This document shows, in pieces, positions 10,306 to 22,784 of a DNA stretch of 64,000 nt. Below the pieces are notes generated by a model. The model was given only the letters and a program-made list of their open reading frames with translations. It made no database searches and was not told the DNA's origin. The first letter of the stretch is position 1. Each line of letters begins with the position of its first letter. This stretch comes from Thereva unica (Eukaryota > Arthropoda > Insecta > Diptera > Therevidae): the NCBI GenBank assembly GCA_949987705.1, contig OX465283.1, positions 71,743,720 to 71,807,719 on the forward strand, written 5' to 3'. A program made the translations under genes and the position numbers.

Positions 10306-11473
10306 TATATTCTTCATACATAGATGAGAGCATTAATTTAAATACTCCCTGTCACCTAGGCCCGGTTTCATGGACACGGATATTTCCATGGAATAATAAA
10401 TATCTTGGATATTCTGTCTTATTACACTGTAGAACAAATGACAAACTATTTTTTCTCATATGGAAAAAAATTTGATATTCATTGAGATCTGAGCTTTTGG
10501 AACACGACTGTTTTGGTAGTTTGTAATTATCAACTCTTTTTCAAAAGTTATTAACTTTTGAATGTTATGTTAAATGCAAGCAAATGAAAACAAATAATTT
10601 TGTTTTTGGCAAATATTTTATTTTAATACAACAGAAAATGTATACAAAAGTACTATATGGGTGTTTCCACAAAAATCCGGCAACTCTGTGTCCGCGGCAC
10701 TCCCCGCTTGATATAATTAATATTATTTTATTTTAAGATTGTTAAGTAACAAATCAAACTATTTTGTATTTATTCCTCAAATTTTGTTTAAAATAATAAT
10801 ACACTATACTCTTGAAATCATATTTAATGACCCCAAACGTCAGTCCCTAGCCATGTCCGTGCACTGAAATTTTGCGTTTGGGCATCCATATTTCGGAAAA
10901 AATTTAATCTATACTTTAATTTTCTTTACAATTTTTCAATATTAAAGTATTTACAACTAATTTCATCATTTTTTGCAATTTAAAAAAACAATAAATGTGT
11001 TTTCTAAGGTCGGAATAAGTGTCCTCAATTTTAATCGTCAGTCCCTAGCCATTAACGGATTTTAAAATTTCGCGGTATTATATGGGTGTAGAGGGAATGT
11101 AATTCAGTTGATTTTAAAGAAAGAGATGAAATTATCTACAGACTGCACTCCTTTGGCAGCTGCGGGTTTTGTAAATAAGTGTAGAGGCGAGATTTGTTGT
11201 GCCAAGTAGTGCTGATCCAGTCACTTCGTCAGTCCCTAGCCAAGTAATTTTATAGTTTAATAATAGGAAATTGACATTAATTAATTAATATTCACAAGTG
11301 GTTTATCGGCCTTGTTCGGTAGATAGTGTTAGATATCGTAGTATAGTGGTCGAGCAATATTTTTTTTAAAGTTTTACTCAGAATCGTCAGTCTCTAGACC
11401 GTCAGGCCCTAGCTGTTAATGCTGCTAGGGACTGACGAGAGTGGTCAGGGGCTGACGTTCACTTATAATTATA

Positions 11474-11690
11474 CAGGGTGTATCAGTGAAAATGCCAAAA
11501 CGCCTGGCTGCGGATTGGTCTTGGATATACGAACAAAAAATCGTATAGGTGGGGGCGGGAGAATCATAACGGTTTAGCCGCTAGGGCCTTTTTGAAACTT
11601 TTTTGGTAGAAGTTTACATATTACTCTGTATTGTGGTAACCCTATTAGATATTTTCATGAATAAGGCAGCAATCTACGCAGAATAATCCC
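11474..11690 (+). repeat. Dispersed repeat, CAGGGTGTATCAGTGAAAAT end
   Basis: Begins ACAGGGTGTATCAGTG and runs through GGATTGGTCTTGGATATACG, TTTAGCCGCTAGGGCC and TTTCATGAATA. The reverse complement of 27125-27310 shows the same order of blocks, so this is a mobile family inserted in, or carried by, the surrounding element. Confidence 0.7.
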
Positions 11691-11884
11691 ACCTATCTAA
11701 AACTGTAAACGTTGAGGTTTCAACCCACCAACGTCCATTGTTAATCATAACAGTCAGTCCCTAGATGCCTAAATTCGCAAAACTCTAAATTTCTCATAAA
11801 ATTCTACCTAAAGTGACTGGCCCCTTTAGGTATGACAAAACAAATTAATCACGTATTATATCCACTATTAGGAAATGCAATAGC

Positions 11885-12401
11885 ATCCCAGTGGGAAAAA
11901 GGAGTGCTTCAAGAGCCATCTTGGAGCGCTCCAAAAGGAGCATAGAGTGCTCCCGTTGCCATACCCGTTCTATATTCTTTTTAACATTGCATGTCATTGC
12001 GAGGGAGCATACGTTTTCATGCTCCCAAAAAGGCGTTGTTGGAGCATTATAAAAAAGCTTTTAAAAAAAGAAATATTTATGGGCGCCTGTGGGTATGTGA
12101 TCCGGTATCGAAAAGCTTTTATTTTGTTTATCTTTTGCAATTGCCTTTTTCTTTCCAAGCCCGAGAGTGGCTTTACCAAAGCAGTCCCCCAACTAAACTC
12201 TATCAACTTCCAAAGCTGCTTGTCCTTCCCATCGAACGAGAGCCGGGCTATTGAGTTTGCTAATGTCACATTTTATGGGCATGAAGATAATTGCCCGTTT
12301 TCTTTTTTTATATAAAATTTATGAAAACTCCAAGAAAGCTTCCTTGATAGTGCTCCAAGTACACTCCCCTGTGCATCGCTCCCAATTTTTCCCACTGGGA
12401 T
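11885..12401. mobile_element. MITE with ATCCCAGTGGGAAAAA ends
   Basis: ATCCCAGTGGGAAAAA at the left and TTTTTCCCACTGGGAT at the right are exact complements. The interior repeats GGAGC/GCTCC motifs. A 122-residue ORF and overlapping ones in other frames lie inside without recognisable domains. This is the third nesting level of the 10.4-12.7 kb cluster. Confidence 0.7.
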
Positions 12402-12705
12402 CTTAAATATTATGAAGACAAATTACTTTCAAAAGTCGCCCTAATTTTATGGAAACACCCATATATACTATAAATATAAAAAGTTTTTGTTTTGAACATT
12501 TTTCAAACAGTTTTACGTAAAATTTCTGATCCGACCATATTAAAAAAACCCATATTGAGTAAAAAAAAGTTCGAACTTTCAAAAGTTAATAACTTTTGAA
12601 AAAGAGTTGATAATAACAAACTACCAAAACAGTCGTGTTCCAAAAGCTCAGATCTCAATGAATATCAAATTTTTTTCCATATGAGAAAATTCGTGTTTCA
12701 TAGTG

Positions 12706-13346
12706 TTATTATCCAGGTCGATGAAAACGGGCACCTTATGACAAATCAAAAGTTTTTTAAATTATTTCAACGTTTGACATTATAATTTGGCGATTTTTTT
12801 CGACGGCTTGCGCAAAAGCCAAACATTTGTCAGAGCTGCCATATGAATGATAGGTTAACTATCTGTGGAATACGTAACTTTCGATTCGCATGAAGAAAAC
12901 CGTCCACCATTTAATCGAAGGTTATTTTTATTCTAAAGTTAGAAAACCCGTGGATAAATTTAAAGTGAAGAAATCGGGCATAAGTTGTTATATACTATAT
13001 CATATTTTTAACCATCTCTAATCAGATTATAAACAGCCACACAATAAAAGAGGGCAAAGGATCGTTTAAAAATCTAATCCTAAACTACGTTACATTGAGA
13101 GATTTGGATCTTTTAAAATCATATCATACATCGTATAGTATTGTTCTTCTTTTAGGTTCACATTGAATTGAAATAACTTTCTTAGTTATCTTAAAACGTT
13201 GTATGTTGAGCATTAACACCAAATCGGTATAAGCATATTTGTTAGTGAGCATAATCTTTAATCTCGAAAAATACAATTAGACTAGCATAAAACCTAGACG
13301 AGTACAAATTCTCAATTCTTAGTGCTGATTATTCGCTTAAGAAACT
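12706..13346. other. AT-rich stretch, nothing recognised
   Basis: About 640 bp with no credible ORF, RNA gene or inverted repeat. Confidence 0.6.
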
Positions 13347-13855
13347 GTCGCGTTTACATCCCAAAGTCAACGCGAAATTGCACTTTGAAACTCTTTGAGT
13401 GAAATTACACGGCCATTCACTTGGGACTCACGTCAAACCTGTCTGTGTATAATTTGAGTATTACACGAAGCATCTAAATTTCTACCTCTTTTCCGTGTAA
13501 CATAGTAAATGTATATGTAGTTGTAGTAATTTTCGTGAACCCCCGAGAACAAAGTTATGCTTGTGTTAGTGTAATTTGCGGTGAGACCGAAAAATTTTTG
13601 GGTTTACAAGTGAGGCTCAACACATACCCTTCCCTGCCCTCCCTTGTCTAAAAAACCGGTTTATTGGAAGTGATTGGAAAGTGAGTCTTGGAAAGTGATA
13701 GGCCGTGTAATTTGGCTGTTTGATCGCACAGAAATTTGTATGATTTTTTCTCTCTTGCAAGAAAATTGAGAAACTTTCTTGCAACAGAGAAAAAAATATA
13801 CAAATTGCTGAGCTTCAAAGTGCACTTTCGCGTTGACTTTGGGATGTAAACGCGG
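13347..13855. mobile_element. MITE with CGCGTTTACATCCCAAAGTC ends
   Basis: CGCGTTTACATCCCAAAGTC near 13349 and its complement at 13834-13854 bound a 0.5-kb non-coding segment. Inner arms carry CAACGCGAAA and TGCACTTTGAA, also mirrored. The sequence near 8391-8567 carries diverged versions of the same blocks and may be a relative. Target duplication is not evident. Confidence 0.8.
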
Positions 13856-16545
13856 CCTAATAATTATTATTTTTATTGTGATCGTTCCAAAGAATATATC
13901 CCATAAGTTTTTTCTTCGAGCTTTATTTAGGATAAATAAAATATCGTTTAGTTTTTGAAACTATTTTGTAAAATCTCTTATTGTTATTTCTTTCATATTA
14001 ACGTTAATTTAGGGAATTAAACCAAGAGGACTAAAATCAGCTCCAATTACTTTAAAATATTTTTGGATTGTTTAAAATTACGTTATGTTTTCGGAATAAT
14101 TTATGTTGTGTAAATCTTTTTACTAGAGTAGGAGATGTATAGTACAGTTATAAGAATAACGACATATTTCTGGCAAAGTCTCAAGGAAAGACTTAAGAAA
14201 ATTTAACAAATAATGGACTCAAGTTTAGTTAGTTAATAACAAACTATTACGTATAAATTGTTTGATTGTCGCTTCCAAGATATTTAAATCCATGTTACTC
14301 GAAAGTAAGCCCAATAATCTTACTATGTAGACTTTGACGGACCGACGTAGTTAGTATAAAACCTAAATACCCTAATATTAACTAATACTACTACTAGTTT
14401 GTTTTCTTTGACGGTTTTTATTACCAAATAGCGCGATATAAATTCTACAAACTTCAAGGTGAGAAGCTACAAGAATTGATTTTGTTTTGAGTTTAGTGTA
14501 CTTACTTGAAAATTACCTTTTTTCCTAACGATATGAAACAGTTAAAAATTTACATTATATTTCCAGCACATAATAAATTCTATTTAAAAAAAAAACTACA
14601 ATTATATATGAATGTAAAATTTAAAGGCTCTAATTATATTTTTATGGGTCTACGGAGTCCTCTAAATAAGCAACAAATAATTTAGGGTATTATAAAAATC
14701 GTAAAGATTGCGTTTAAGAGTACTAAATACCTGAAAACAACTTAATTTAAGTGTTTTTAAATATTATCTTATCTACACTATTCCGATAATTAGTAACGAA
14801 TACATAATAATTTTATATTTTTCTTACTATACTATTAATAATATAATTTGTTTTCTTCAAATTAATAGTTTAAAAAAAAACGAAACAATAATTGATTTCT
14901 GACAAAAAACAAATACATATAAAAAAAAATACAGCGCCATTCAACAACATTGAAAAGGTTGAACACCAAAACAAAATTAAAAAAATAATTTTTTAAAAAC
15001 AAAAATATCTTTTTTGTAACGCTAAAAAGACACATAGTATTAGGAATATTATTAAAGCAAAACTAGGGCAATAGAAATTTTCATATTTAATTTCCATTTT
15101 GTTTTATTTTTTATTTTTTACTGGAATTGTAAAAAAAATGTTCTAATTTGCAATTTTTATTTATATAATATTGCCATTCTCCCCCCTTTCGCAAAAAGAT
15201 GAAGTTATGTACAACTATTGAAAACTTTTAGAAATTTATTACAAAAACAAAAAAAAATGCATTAAATTTTATTATATTTATATACTTAAATTTATTATTA
15301 CATAAAGGAATAAAAAATTGCGATAAAATTACAAAAAAAACAAACAAGAAATTAAGCAAAGAACTGATTGATTAAAATTTAAAAAAAAAAAAAAAAAAAA
15401 AGACCTGAAATTGTGAAGAAATAAAGTTTGAAAGAGACGTGAATAATGGAGTTTTAATTATCTTATTTTTATTTTAATCGTTCATCTTGTAAAGACAAAA
15501 AACACCTTGACCCATATTGGAGTGGAGTAAATTAAAAAAGTATTTATAATATGTTTTTCCAGGTGCCAAATGTTTTTTCTAAACATAACTAGCTGAAACT
15601 CGGTGCGCCTCGCTGCACCCATAAGCGAATAGTATGGCGTGCGCCAAAACAATTGATAATCTCAAATTCGCTGGGCAGTGAGTCTCAAATCCCATCACGA
15701 AAGTACATACGTAAAGAAAAGTGTAACTCTGTTCGTTTAAAAACCCAAAACTTTCTAATTTATAACCCCAATCACAATTCAGCGGTCTGACTGCCACTCT
15801 TGTCGTGGTCAGATGCTATGAGGGAGTGTTTTTGCCCGTAAACGAATTTCGAAGAGGGAACTACAATGCACGTCCGTTTGAATTTTACCTATACACGAAA
15901 TTTTAATGTGTGTGAAATTGTTATTTCCCCGCCTGTTTTAAAATTCCCAATTCTTTTGGTGCGCACTATAGCTTCCGTTTATTTTGCAGTTGAGGTGATA
16001 AGAATTTTAATATGCAGTAGGAGACATTAAGGAATTTTTTTTCGTATTTTTGATTCCGAATAAAGGCGATGCTATTGATTGGAATTTCGTCATTTGAAAC
16101 GTCCAAAAGTTGGGTTTTTCAAAACTGTTCCATAGATATGATGCTTCAAGCATGTATCCGTTCAGCTCATTTGCAGGCTTTGATCGAATTATAACAGGCA
16201 AAGTTGATCGAAATTCTCTGCAAGTAGTGTCAGAGCGCCTGCGGATGGATAAATTTAAGGAGCAGTGAAAATGATGTCTTCAGGAACCTGTATAAAACTA
16301 ATTTTATTTTAATTTTTCATTTGGTTTTCTACAATAATACAGATAAATATCAAAGAAGGAAAGTTCGTTGCTAGAGCTCAAAGTTGCCATGCTCCAGCCA
16401 GCTACATGGCTACAAGTGACCAGAAAAGGGTGCGCATAGCTACATGGCTAGTGTCCAGGTCAAAAAGTGCTGGTCGTGCCTAAAGAAGTTATCACTTCAA
16501 AAACGAAAAAGCTTTTAAGACCAACCATAGTCGGAGGAGCTTCTA
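13856..16545. other. AT-rich region with no gene found
   Basis: Mostly A/T-rich DNA with poly-A runs, including an uninterrupted run of more than 20 A near 15381-15402. A somewhat more balanced patch at 15580-16260 has only short ORFs with no known motif. No inverted repeat, tRNA or transposase fragment was seen. Confidence 0.6.
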
Positions 16546-17560
16546 CTCAGGAGCCCAACAATCATGCTCAATGGGTAACAGGCCAATGTGCGAAGTAGTA
16601 TAGGACCGCCTTCTAGTGGCACTAATCGATGCAAATTCTAGTAACGGCAGGCTCCCGAACCTTCTCTGGGCTAACATCGAGGCCAAAATATCAGAGATGG
16701 TCATGGAGTTCGTGGTGGGGCAAATCGCTCCAGTAGCGCCACAACAGGGGCATCCGTATGGACAACTGGAAGGTGCCCAAGACCGAGGAACTCCAGCGAA
16801 ATAGATTTTCAAAATGGCTTCATCTAACGCAGAGGGTGACTCCGGTGAAGAGCTTAGTGAGCGCTTGAATGAACAAACACTCATCGTGGTTGAGAGAGAG
16901 TTAGCATCAACAAGCTCAGATGCAGCGGTTGACAATGTAGTATATATGTACATGGCAGCAGGGGGCTGTACCGGTGGCCAGACTGGGGTCAAATTTCGCA
17001 GGCACACCGGTGGAGAATGTATAGAAGACTCTGTACGTGCTAAAGAGAGAGATCTGCATGTACTTTCTCGCAGTAGCTGGCTCCAGATGTAGGAGCTTAT
17101 CATCATGTAACAACTCTAGAAAGATTTGACCTTGTTATAACAAACAAAGATCGGGAGATCTTTTGGTGATGCAAGGATGCAACGCAATGATATTGTCAGA
17201 ATCGTGCTAATAATAACGGGTCACTGGCCAAACATGGAAACATGCAGTCAGATTGAGAAATCTGCACAATACCCACTGTCGCAGCTGCGAAAAGGAACAG
17301 GCTAATAGACAACCGAACATTTTCTCTGCGAATGTCCAGATCTAGCCAAAATCAGACACCGTATAGTTGTTGGCCAATATCAGACAGCCTCTTCTTGAAT
17401 GATGTTTCGAAACTTAAAATAGTAGATTTGATCCGGTACCTAGCTGACTGCTCCCACGACGCACATAAGCGCCAATTGTGTCCCAGCCTACGACCTATCT
17501 ACGAGAGAATGCCAATTTCACTTACCGCCTCGACTAACGACACCATCAAATAAGACACAC
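16546..17560 (+). pseudogene. Internally deleted LINE (ORF1 part plus ORF2 tail)
   Basis: At 16616-16801 the frame reads ALIDANSSNGRLPNLLWANI, similar in style to the ORF1-linked DUF4780-type region of I/R1/Loa-group LINEs. A 92-residue ORF follows at 16814-17092. From about 17200 the sequence carries the extreme C-terminus of such ORF2 proteins: ITGHWPN, then TEHFLCECPDLA around 17310-17350, and a tail to SLTASTNDTIK near 17550. Endonuclease and reverse transcriptase are missing, so the copy is internally deleted as well as frameshifted. The minus-strand 187-residue ORF over the same place is an antisense shadow. Confidence 0.6.
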
Positions 17561-17574
17561 CCAAGCCGACACGC

Positions 17575-17919
17575 GGGGCCGGTTCGTGTATGGCGAACGA
17601 CAATAATCGAACGAAAAGAAATTGAAGTCGAAAAATTTTGTCGACGAAAATTTTAGCGTTCGCATAGGTCGAAAGAAATTTTTTCGTGCCTCGATAGAAA
17701 CCACAATATTGAAACACGGAAAATGTTACAACAACTGCTGTAAAAATATACAACTATATATTATTTGAAAATTATTAATCATAATAAGACAAAAACTCGA
17801 TTGCCCACGACCTTTCGAGTGCCTTTCGTCGGCTTCAGACGAAAATTTTAAATTTTTTCGACCTACGCGAACCCGAGACGAAAAAAATTTTTCGTTTTCG
17901 ACATACACGAACTGGCCCC
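17575..17919. mobile_element. MITE with GGGGCCGGTTCGTGTATG ends
   Basis: The left end GGGGCCGGTTCGTGTATGGC faces the complement of GGGGCCAGTTCGTGTATGTC. Arms continue with CGAA-rich sequence, and internal TTTTCGTC/GACGAAAA motifs are also mirrored. It abuts the tail of the LINE at 16546-17560. No clear duplication. Confidence 0.75.
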
Positions 17920-18369
17920 CGACTTCAGTGCATGAGCCATCCCCATATGGTATTTTGTGGAAGAGCCAAGGTTAGCGGGCCAAAGACCCTCATGAGGCTC
18001 GCGAGCCCCATTTTGCCGATCACTGCTCTAGCCCATGCCGAGAAACAACTTGAAGAAAGCTCCTATTGCAAGTTACAGAGTGTAACTTGACGTTTTCAAC
18101 AAAATGCATAATTTGAATTTAAGCTACTACGTGCGATAACTCAAAACGGGGGTGCATTCATTTTCATTGGAGTAAAGTGACAGCGCTGACGTTGTACCTT
18201 CTCATTTTTATTTATGGATCGGAAACGTGGAGACTGCAACAAGCTGGAATTGGATTAGATTCCGCAATCCCCCAATTTTCGCACTTAGTGAAACACAAAT
18301 ATCACCCGATAATTAAGTCATTACCAGATATCGGGGTACACTGTAGTGCATAATCTCTCTACCTATAGA

Positions 18370-20010
18370 GCATTGCCAACAAAAACACCAACTCTGCTGC
18401 TATCCGTATCTCTAGGATCATTCAGGCAGGAATGCATTTGTTCATTCCTCAAACTACTAAATCTGTGAAGGCCAGGCACAACAGATGGTTTAATCAGGAG
18501 TGTATGAATGCAATCAGATATAAAGAAGCCGCCTTTCGAGCTTACAAGAGCTCCCCGAGTGAATCGCTCCGTGTACAGTATATAAAACTAAGAAATTTTT
18601 GTAAAGTCACCATCAGGAATGTCAAAAATTCATTTGACAGCAAGTTGAGAAGTAAACTCCTTAATGCAACCTCTGGTAGCAAGAACTTCTGGTCCTTGGT
18701 AAGCTCCATTAAGAAGAATTTCACTTCATCCACAACTCCTTCATTCATTCACGATGAGAAGGTGATAACAGACAGCAAATCCAAGGCCGATTTATTAGCA
18801 TCTCTGTTTGCTTCCAATTCTTCTTTACCCGAAACGGATACGCTACCCCCGGTTCTCGAGCACAACGCTCATTTAATGGACAACTACCGCCCAATAGCAA
18901 CTGCTTCTATTCTCTCCAAAACCACGGAGACGATAAATTAACAAAAAGCTTATGGGATATCTAGAATCAAACCAACTTATCAACGACAAACAGCACGGCT
19001 TCCGACAAAAAAGATCCCCTGATGATCTTTCAGTTTGCCTTACAGAACACCTCAACCGAAGTTTGCATGGATCTGGTGAATCCTGTTTGGTTGCTTTGGA
19101 TATATGCAAGGCTTTTGACAGAGTATGGCACTCAGCCTTATTAGCTAAACTCAAAGCTATTGGAATTGACTCGCCTTTGTATAAGTGGATTGAGAATTTC
19201 CTTTCTGACCGTTCCATTAAGGTAGTATTGGATGGTGTTAAATCTGAATCTCACTCCATCTCTGCGGGGGTCCTCAGGGGTCACTTTTATCACCGGCCCT
19301 ATTTCTCATCGTTATAAATGACCTACTTTCAATCCCCTCCAACCAATTTCTCAGCTTCGCTGCTGACGGTACTCTACGTTACTCGTACAGCTTCGATACA
19401 ACAAAGACATATGCCAGATCCTGTCTTGATGATCGTGAAGTAATGTCCAACTCTATTAATAATGACATTAATCTCATTCTAGAGTGGGGAAAAAAGTATC
19501 GTGTCGAATTCAGCCCTACCGAAACCAAGTACTGTCTTACCTCAACAAAAAGTTCAACATCTCACCATTCTTGATAGTGGGTGTTGAACTAATGGCCGAT
19601 CCATCCCTACACATCTAAGGCGTGAAATTAGCCAAAGAGTTGCGATGGAATGACCACATATTCCAAATCAAGCATCCCAGTGCTTGAGATTTCTTAAGAG
19701 TTGCAAGTTCCTCTTCCAGCCAACGGCCCGTGCTGTCATATGTATATAAATACTATATTCGGCCTCTTCTCGAATATAACTCCCTCGTTTGGGGCAGCGC
19801 TCCAATAACCAACTTGGCATGGTTAGATAAGGTCCAAAAAAGAGCCCTTAAACTAATTAATGACGACACCGCTTGCTCCACCATCGAGCCCCTGAGCCAC
19901 CGTAGGAATGTAGCAGCATTGACAAAATTTTATCGCTTCTATCAGTGACTGTTCCTCCGAGATAAACGCTTTCCTGCCTCCACGGCAATGTTATACCCGC
20001 AACACTAGGG
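18370..20010 (+). pseudogene. LINE family B, copy A (RT portion, deleted)
   Basis: Close relative of the copy at 33020-35790. The connector region between endonuclease and RT is readable at 18432-18870 (SGSKNFWSLV, SKSKADLLASLFASNSSL). The RT continues at 18952-19300 with GFRQKRS, VALDICKAFDRVWHSALL (motif A aspartate present) and SAGVLRG. About 80 residues of the fingers region, including the TGPDKIP motif, are deleted between HLMD and NYRPIA near 18880. The YADD-box equivalent near 19355 reads FAAD. The tail at 19730-19970 has YIRPLLEYNSLVWG and LSHRRNVAALTKFYRFY. 5' truncated and frameshifted; its 3' end is cut by the element starting at 20014. Confidence 0.9.
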
Positions 20011-20534
20011 GGGTTATCCTGGAATGCGATTCGAAAGTCATCAAAATCGAAAATTAGAAAATGGTATTCCCCAATGCAAATTCGAATTAAATTTGTCCGT
20101 CAGTCATCGGGTTTCAGTCCGTGAGTGAATCCATTGGCGGATGCCTTGAATTTATTTGTTCGTTTTAAAATATTTTAAAAACTCCTGAAACAATTGTTCG
20201 CATTAAAATGTCTAATTAAGTTGATAAATGAAGTTGATTGGCCGAAAATAATTTCGTTTCAAATATTTATCAGACAATCATGCCGATTATACAACTCGCC
20301 GGATTAACCGCGGATGGAATTTTATTTAGATTTGACGTTTGGCGTATTATAGAATACGCCGGATGAAAAATGACCGAATGACGGCAATGCAGTGTGAAAA
20401 ATTGTTATTATAGAATCCGCTCGTGAAACGCATTCCATACAAAAATTGTCATTACAAATCAGCATCAAATTTACTGCGGATGTGAAAAATTTCGGTCTAT
20501 GTTTTTAATTTAATTATACTCACTGGCTTAGTTA

Positions 20535-22580
20535 TTTACGCAAAGAAGACGGCGAATGGACTGACTCAAGCAGAGAATCCCTGAAACAACTTATGGACAC
20601 CCACTTCCCTAGTAGTACTACAGTTGAGACAGCTATCACGATAAACTCTTCAGCCTCACAACAGCTGATCAAATCTATCATAAGTAGAGCAAAAACAAAA
20701 TGGGCTATAAACACCTTCCAGCCCTATAAATCACCAGGCCCTGACGGCATAGTGCCGGCACAACTGCAGCACTTCCTTGGTTATATCATGCCCTGGTTGC
20801 AGACTATGTTTACTGGGTGCCTTCAAAATAACTGCATTCCTTCTAGTTGGAAAAAGGTTAAAGTAGTTGTTATACCTAAGGCCGGAAAAGCCTCCCACAC
20901 AACGCCCAAAGACTTCAGGCCAATCAGCCTATCATCCTTTCTATTAAAGACTCTAGAAAGGCTAATCGAAATATATCTGAGGCAGACCATACTAACCTCG
21001 GAACACTGGCGCACAACACGCCTATACAAAGGGCAATTCTACTGACACTGCTCTCGTTGGTGTCTCTTATCCACCAAATGCTTACTGGCAGGATGATGAC
21101 CTCGATCTTGGCCGACAGCTCGGTCCGAAAGGCCGTAAATAGAGGCACTCCGCAAGGAGGAGTACTTTCTCCGCTGCTATGGGTCGTAACTACCCAGCAA
21201 ACCACATGTAATGCATAGAACAAAGAAATGCATTCGCCGTACATTACAAGTAAGCTATTTGAAAGCTATCAATCAGCGACTGCTTACAAGTGCCTTACAA
21301 ATACATTACAAGCAATGTATTAAATTATGTTTGGATTCTGGGGATTCATACTCGTATGAATATATCAAATCAGGCAATAGCACCGTTATCTTTTCGAGGC
21401 ACTTTCCGCCGCTAGTAGAAAATTTTTGCTCATTTGTAAGTGTTTGCACCAAGTGCCGTGCGCATTTTATCCAGTATTGTATTTCAACTATAACGGGGTG
21501 AGTAAAGTATAATTATGTTTTATACTTTCTTTACCTAAGATTTAATACATATATCAAATTGTGTAAAGATAATCTTTCGAGGCAGATAAATCAAATCGTT
21601 TAAAATCAATGCATTTCATCCTAGAGCATCCTTAATGCTATACAATACATTTTGTTAGCTTTATGAAATGTCTTTTGTAATGCATTTGCAACATTTATAA
21701 AATGTATTTGTAATTTATAATGTATGCATTACATATTTCTATATGAAATATATTGTTAATGCATTACAAGCAATGCATTTCATCCTAGGACATGCCTAAT
21801 GTTTTTTAATGCATTCCGTATTACTTACAAAATGCTTTCTGTAATGCATTTCATTCATTTCTGAAATGTATTGTGAATTCATTTTGTATGCATTCGTGGT
21901 TTACTGGGTATGAACCAGCTGTTGCGACGCATGGAGGCAGAGGGGCATCATGTCCTGGCGTACGCGCATGACGTTGTTATCATCAAAAAAGGAAAATTTC
22001 CTCAATTCTCTGTGATCTCATGGAGGCGGCGTTACAAGCCCTCTCAAACTGGACTGGACCCGCGGACTCAGCGTTAACCCAGTAAAATCGGAGCTGGTTC
22101 TCTTCACAAGGAGGTAAAAGATCTCTTCGTTAACACCCCCGGCCCCGGTGGTATGCCTTGGGCCACCTTTAAACTCCGATGCAAGCAACACACAATGCAA
22201 CAAGCAAAAAAGCATTGGAGGGATCTTAACAAATGCACTTTGGCCAAATTAACCTGGCCCTCTTACGATCTCAGGCGGACAACCTCACTACTGAGCCTCG
22301 GGAGACAAGACCTCTCAGTTATAGTGAGAGTGCTGACCGGACACTGTCTGATAGGGACACATTCGCCCCGTTTAGGCCTTGAGACCTACGATTTCTGCAG
22401 AAGCTGTAAGAATCTGGACGAGGCAGAAAGTGTACTACATCTTGTCTGACACTGACCGGCCCTAAGCAGAATAAGGTAAACCACATTTGGCGAACCCTTT
22501 CTAAGCACCCTCGCGGAAATCTCGAAGATTGGGATCCCGCAACTTAGAAGATTTATTACTTCCTCGAGATGGTTTTAGCG
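20535..22580 (+). pseudogene. LINE (I/Loa/R1-like group) RT and C-terminal domain
   Basis: From 20593 the frame reads a classic RT start: YKSPGPDGIVPAQLQ, WKKVKVVVIPKAGK, FRPISLSSFLLKTLERLIE. After a frameshift near 21020 come MLTGRMMTSILADSS and NRGTPQGGVLSPLLWVV (about 21060-21190). The frame is then cut by the MITE 21193-21908 and resumes as MNQLLRRMEAEGHHVLAYA. The catalytic box is YAHD in place of YADD (near 21960). The C-terminal part at 22153-22449 carries VLTGHCLIGTHSPRLGL and DFCRSC, the usual zinc-knuckle-like tail, ending around 22575. EN domain absent, so 5' truncated. Non-functional. Confidence 0.9.
21193..21908. mobile_element. TA-inserted MITE rich in AATGCAT repeats
   Basis: The ends CCCAGCAAACCAC and GTGGTTTACTGGG are inverted, flanked by TA (21191-21192, 21909-21910). 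Removing the element plus one TA restores the LINE frame VVT-MNQLL exactly, which proves the boundaries. The interior is packed with GTAATGCAT, ACATTACAAG and AATGCATTTCATCCTAG motifs; two blocks starting near 21608 and 21773 are diverged copies of about 165 bp. No transposase. Confidence 0.92.
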
Positions 22581-22784
22581 AAGAAACGACATTTTAACAT
22601 CAGGTTTAAAGTGGGATCACTATGGCATCACAATGGGCCAACAGCTCAGCGATATCTAACCTATACTCACTGGACGTTTGGTAACTGGAAAATGTCTTGG
22701 CACATATTTCGGATTGTTTTCCGAGTTTCTTTCCTGTTATTCCCCTCGTCTAAATTTAAATAAACCCCAATGGAATCCATAATT

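Larger units (their letters stand above)
10656..12463. mobile_element. 1.8-kb TA-flanked element with subterminal repeats
   Basis: The ends are TATGGGTGTTTCCACAAAA and the complement TTTTATGGAAACACCCATA, with TA outside both. Inside, CGTCAGTCCCTAGCC occurs at 10838, 11036 and 11227, with variants near 11385, 11400, 11430 (inverted) and 11752. A segment at 11474-11690 is also found inverted at 27125-27310, and a further MITE occupies 11885-12401. No transposase was found. It is inserted in the long-TIR element 10435-12705. Confidence 0.75.
10435..12705. mobile_element. Long-TIR element split by a nested element
   Basis: Sequence 10445-10565 returns as its near-exact complement at 12575-12690. 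Shared blocks include TTTGATATTCATTGAGATCT, GGAACACGACTGTTTTGGTA and CTCTTTTTCAAAAGTTATTA. The outer tips are ACACTGTAGAAC and GTTTCATAGTGT, flanked by TATT. The middle is occupied by the TA-flanked element 10656-12463, so the original element was only about 460 bp. Confidence 0.75.

Noticed and set aside
11947..12315. 122-residue ORF
   Set aside because: It lies inside a MITE with perfect inverted ends; overlapping ORFs in other frames are equally long.
15381..15402. Long A-run as a retrotransposon tail
   Set aside because: No coding or repeat sequence immediately 5' of it could be recognised as an element.
16543..17106. 187-residue minus-strand ORF
   Set aside because: It is antisense to LINE ORF1-like sequence, has no motif and looks compositionally like a shadow frame.
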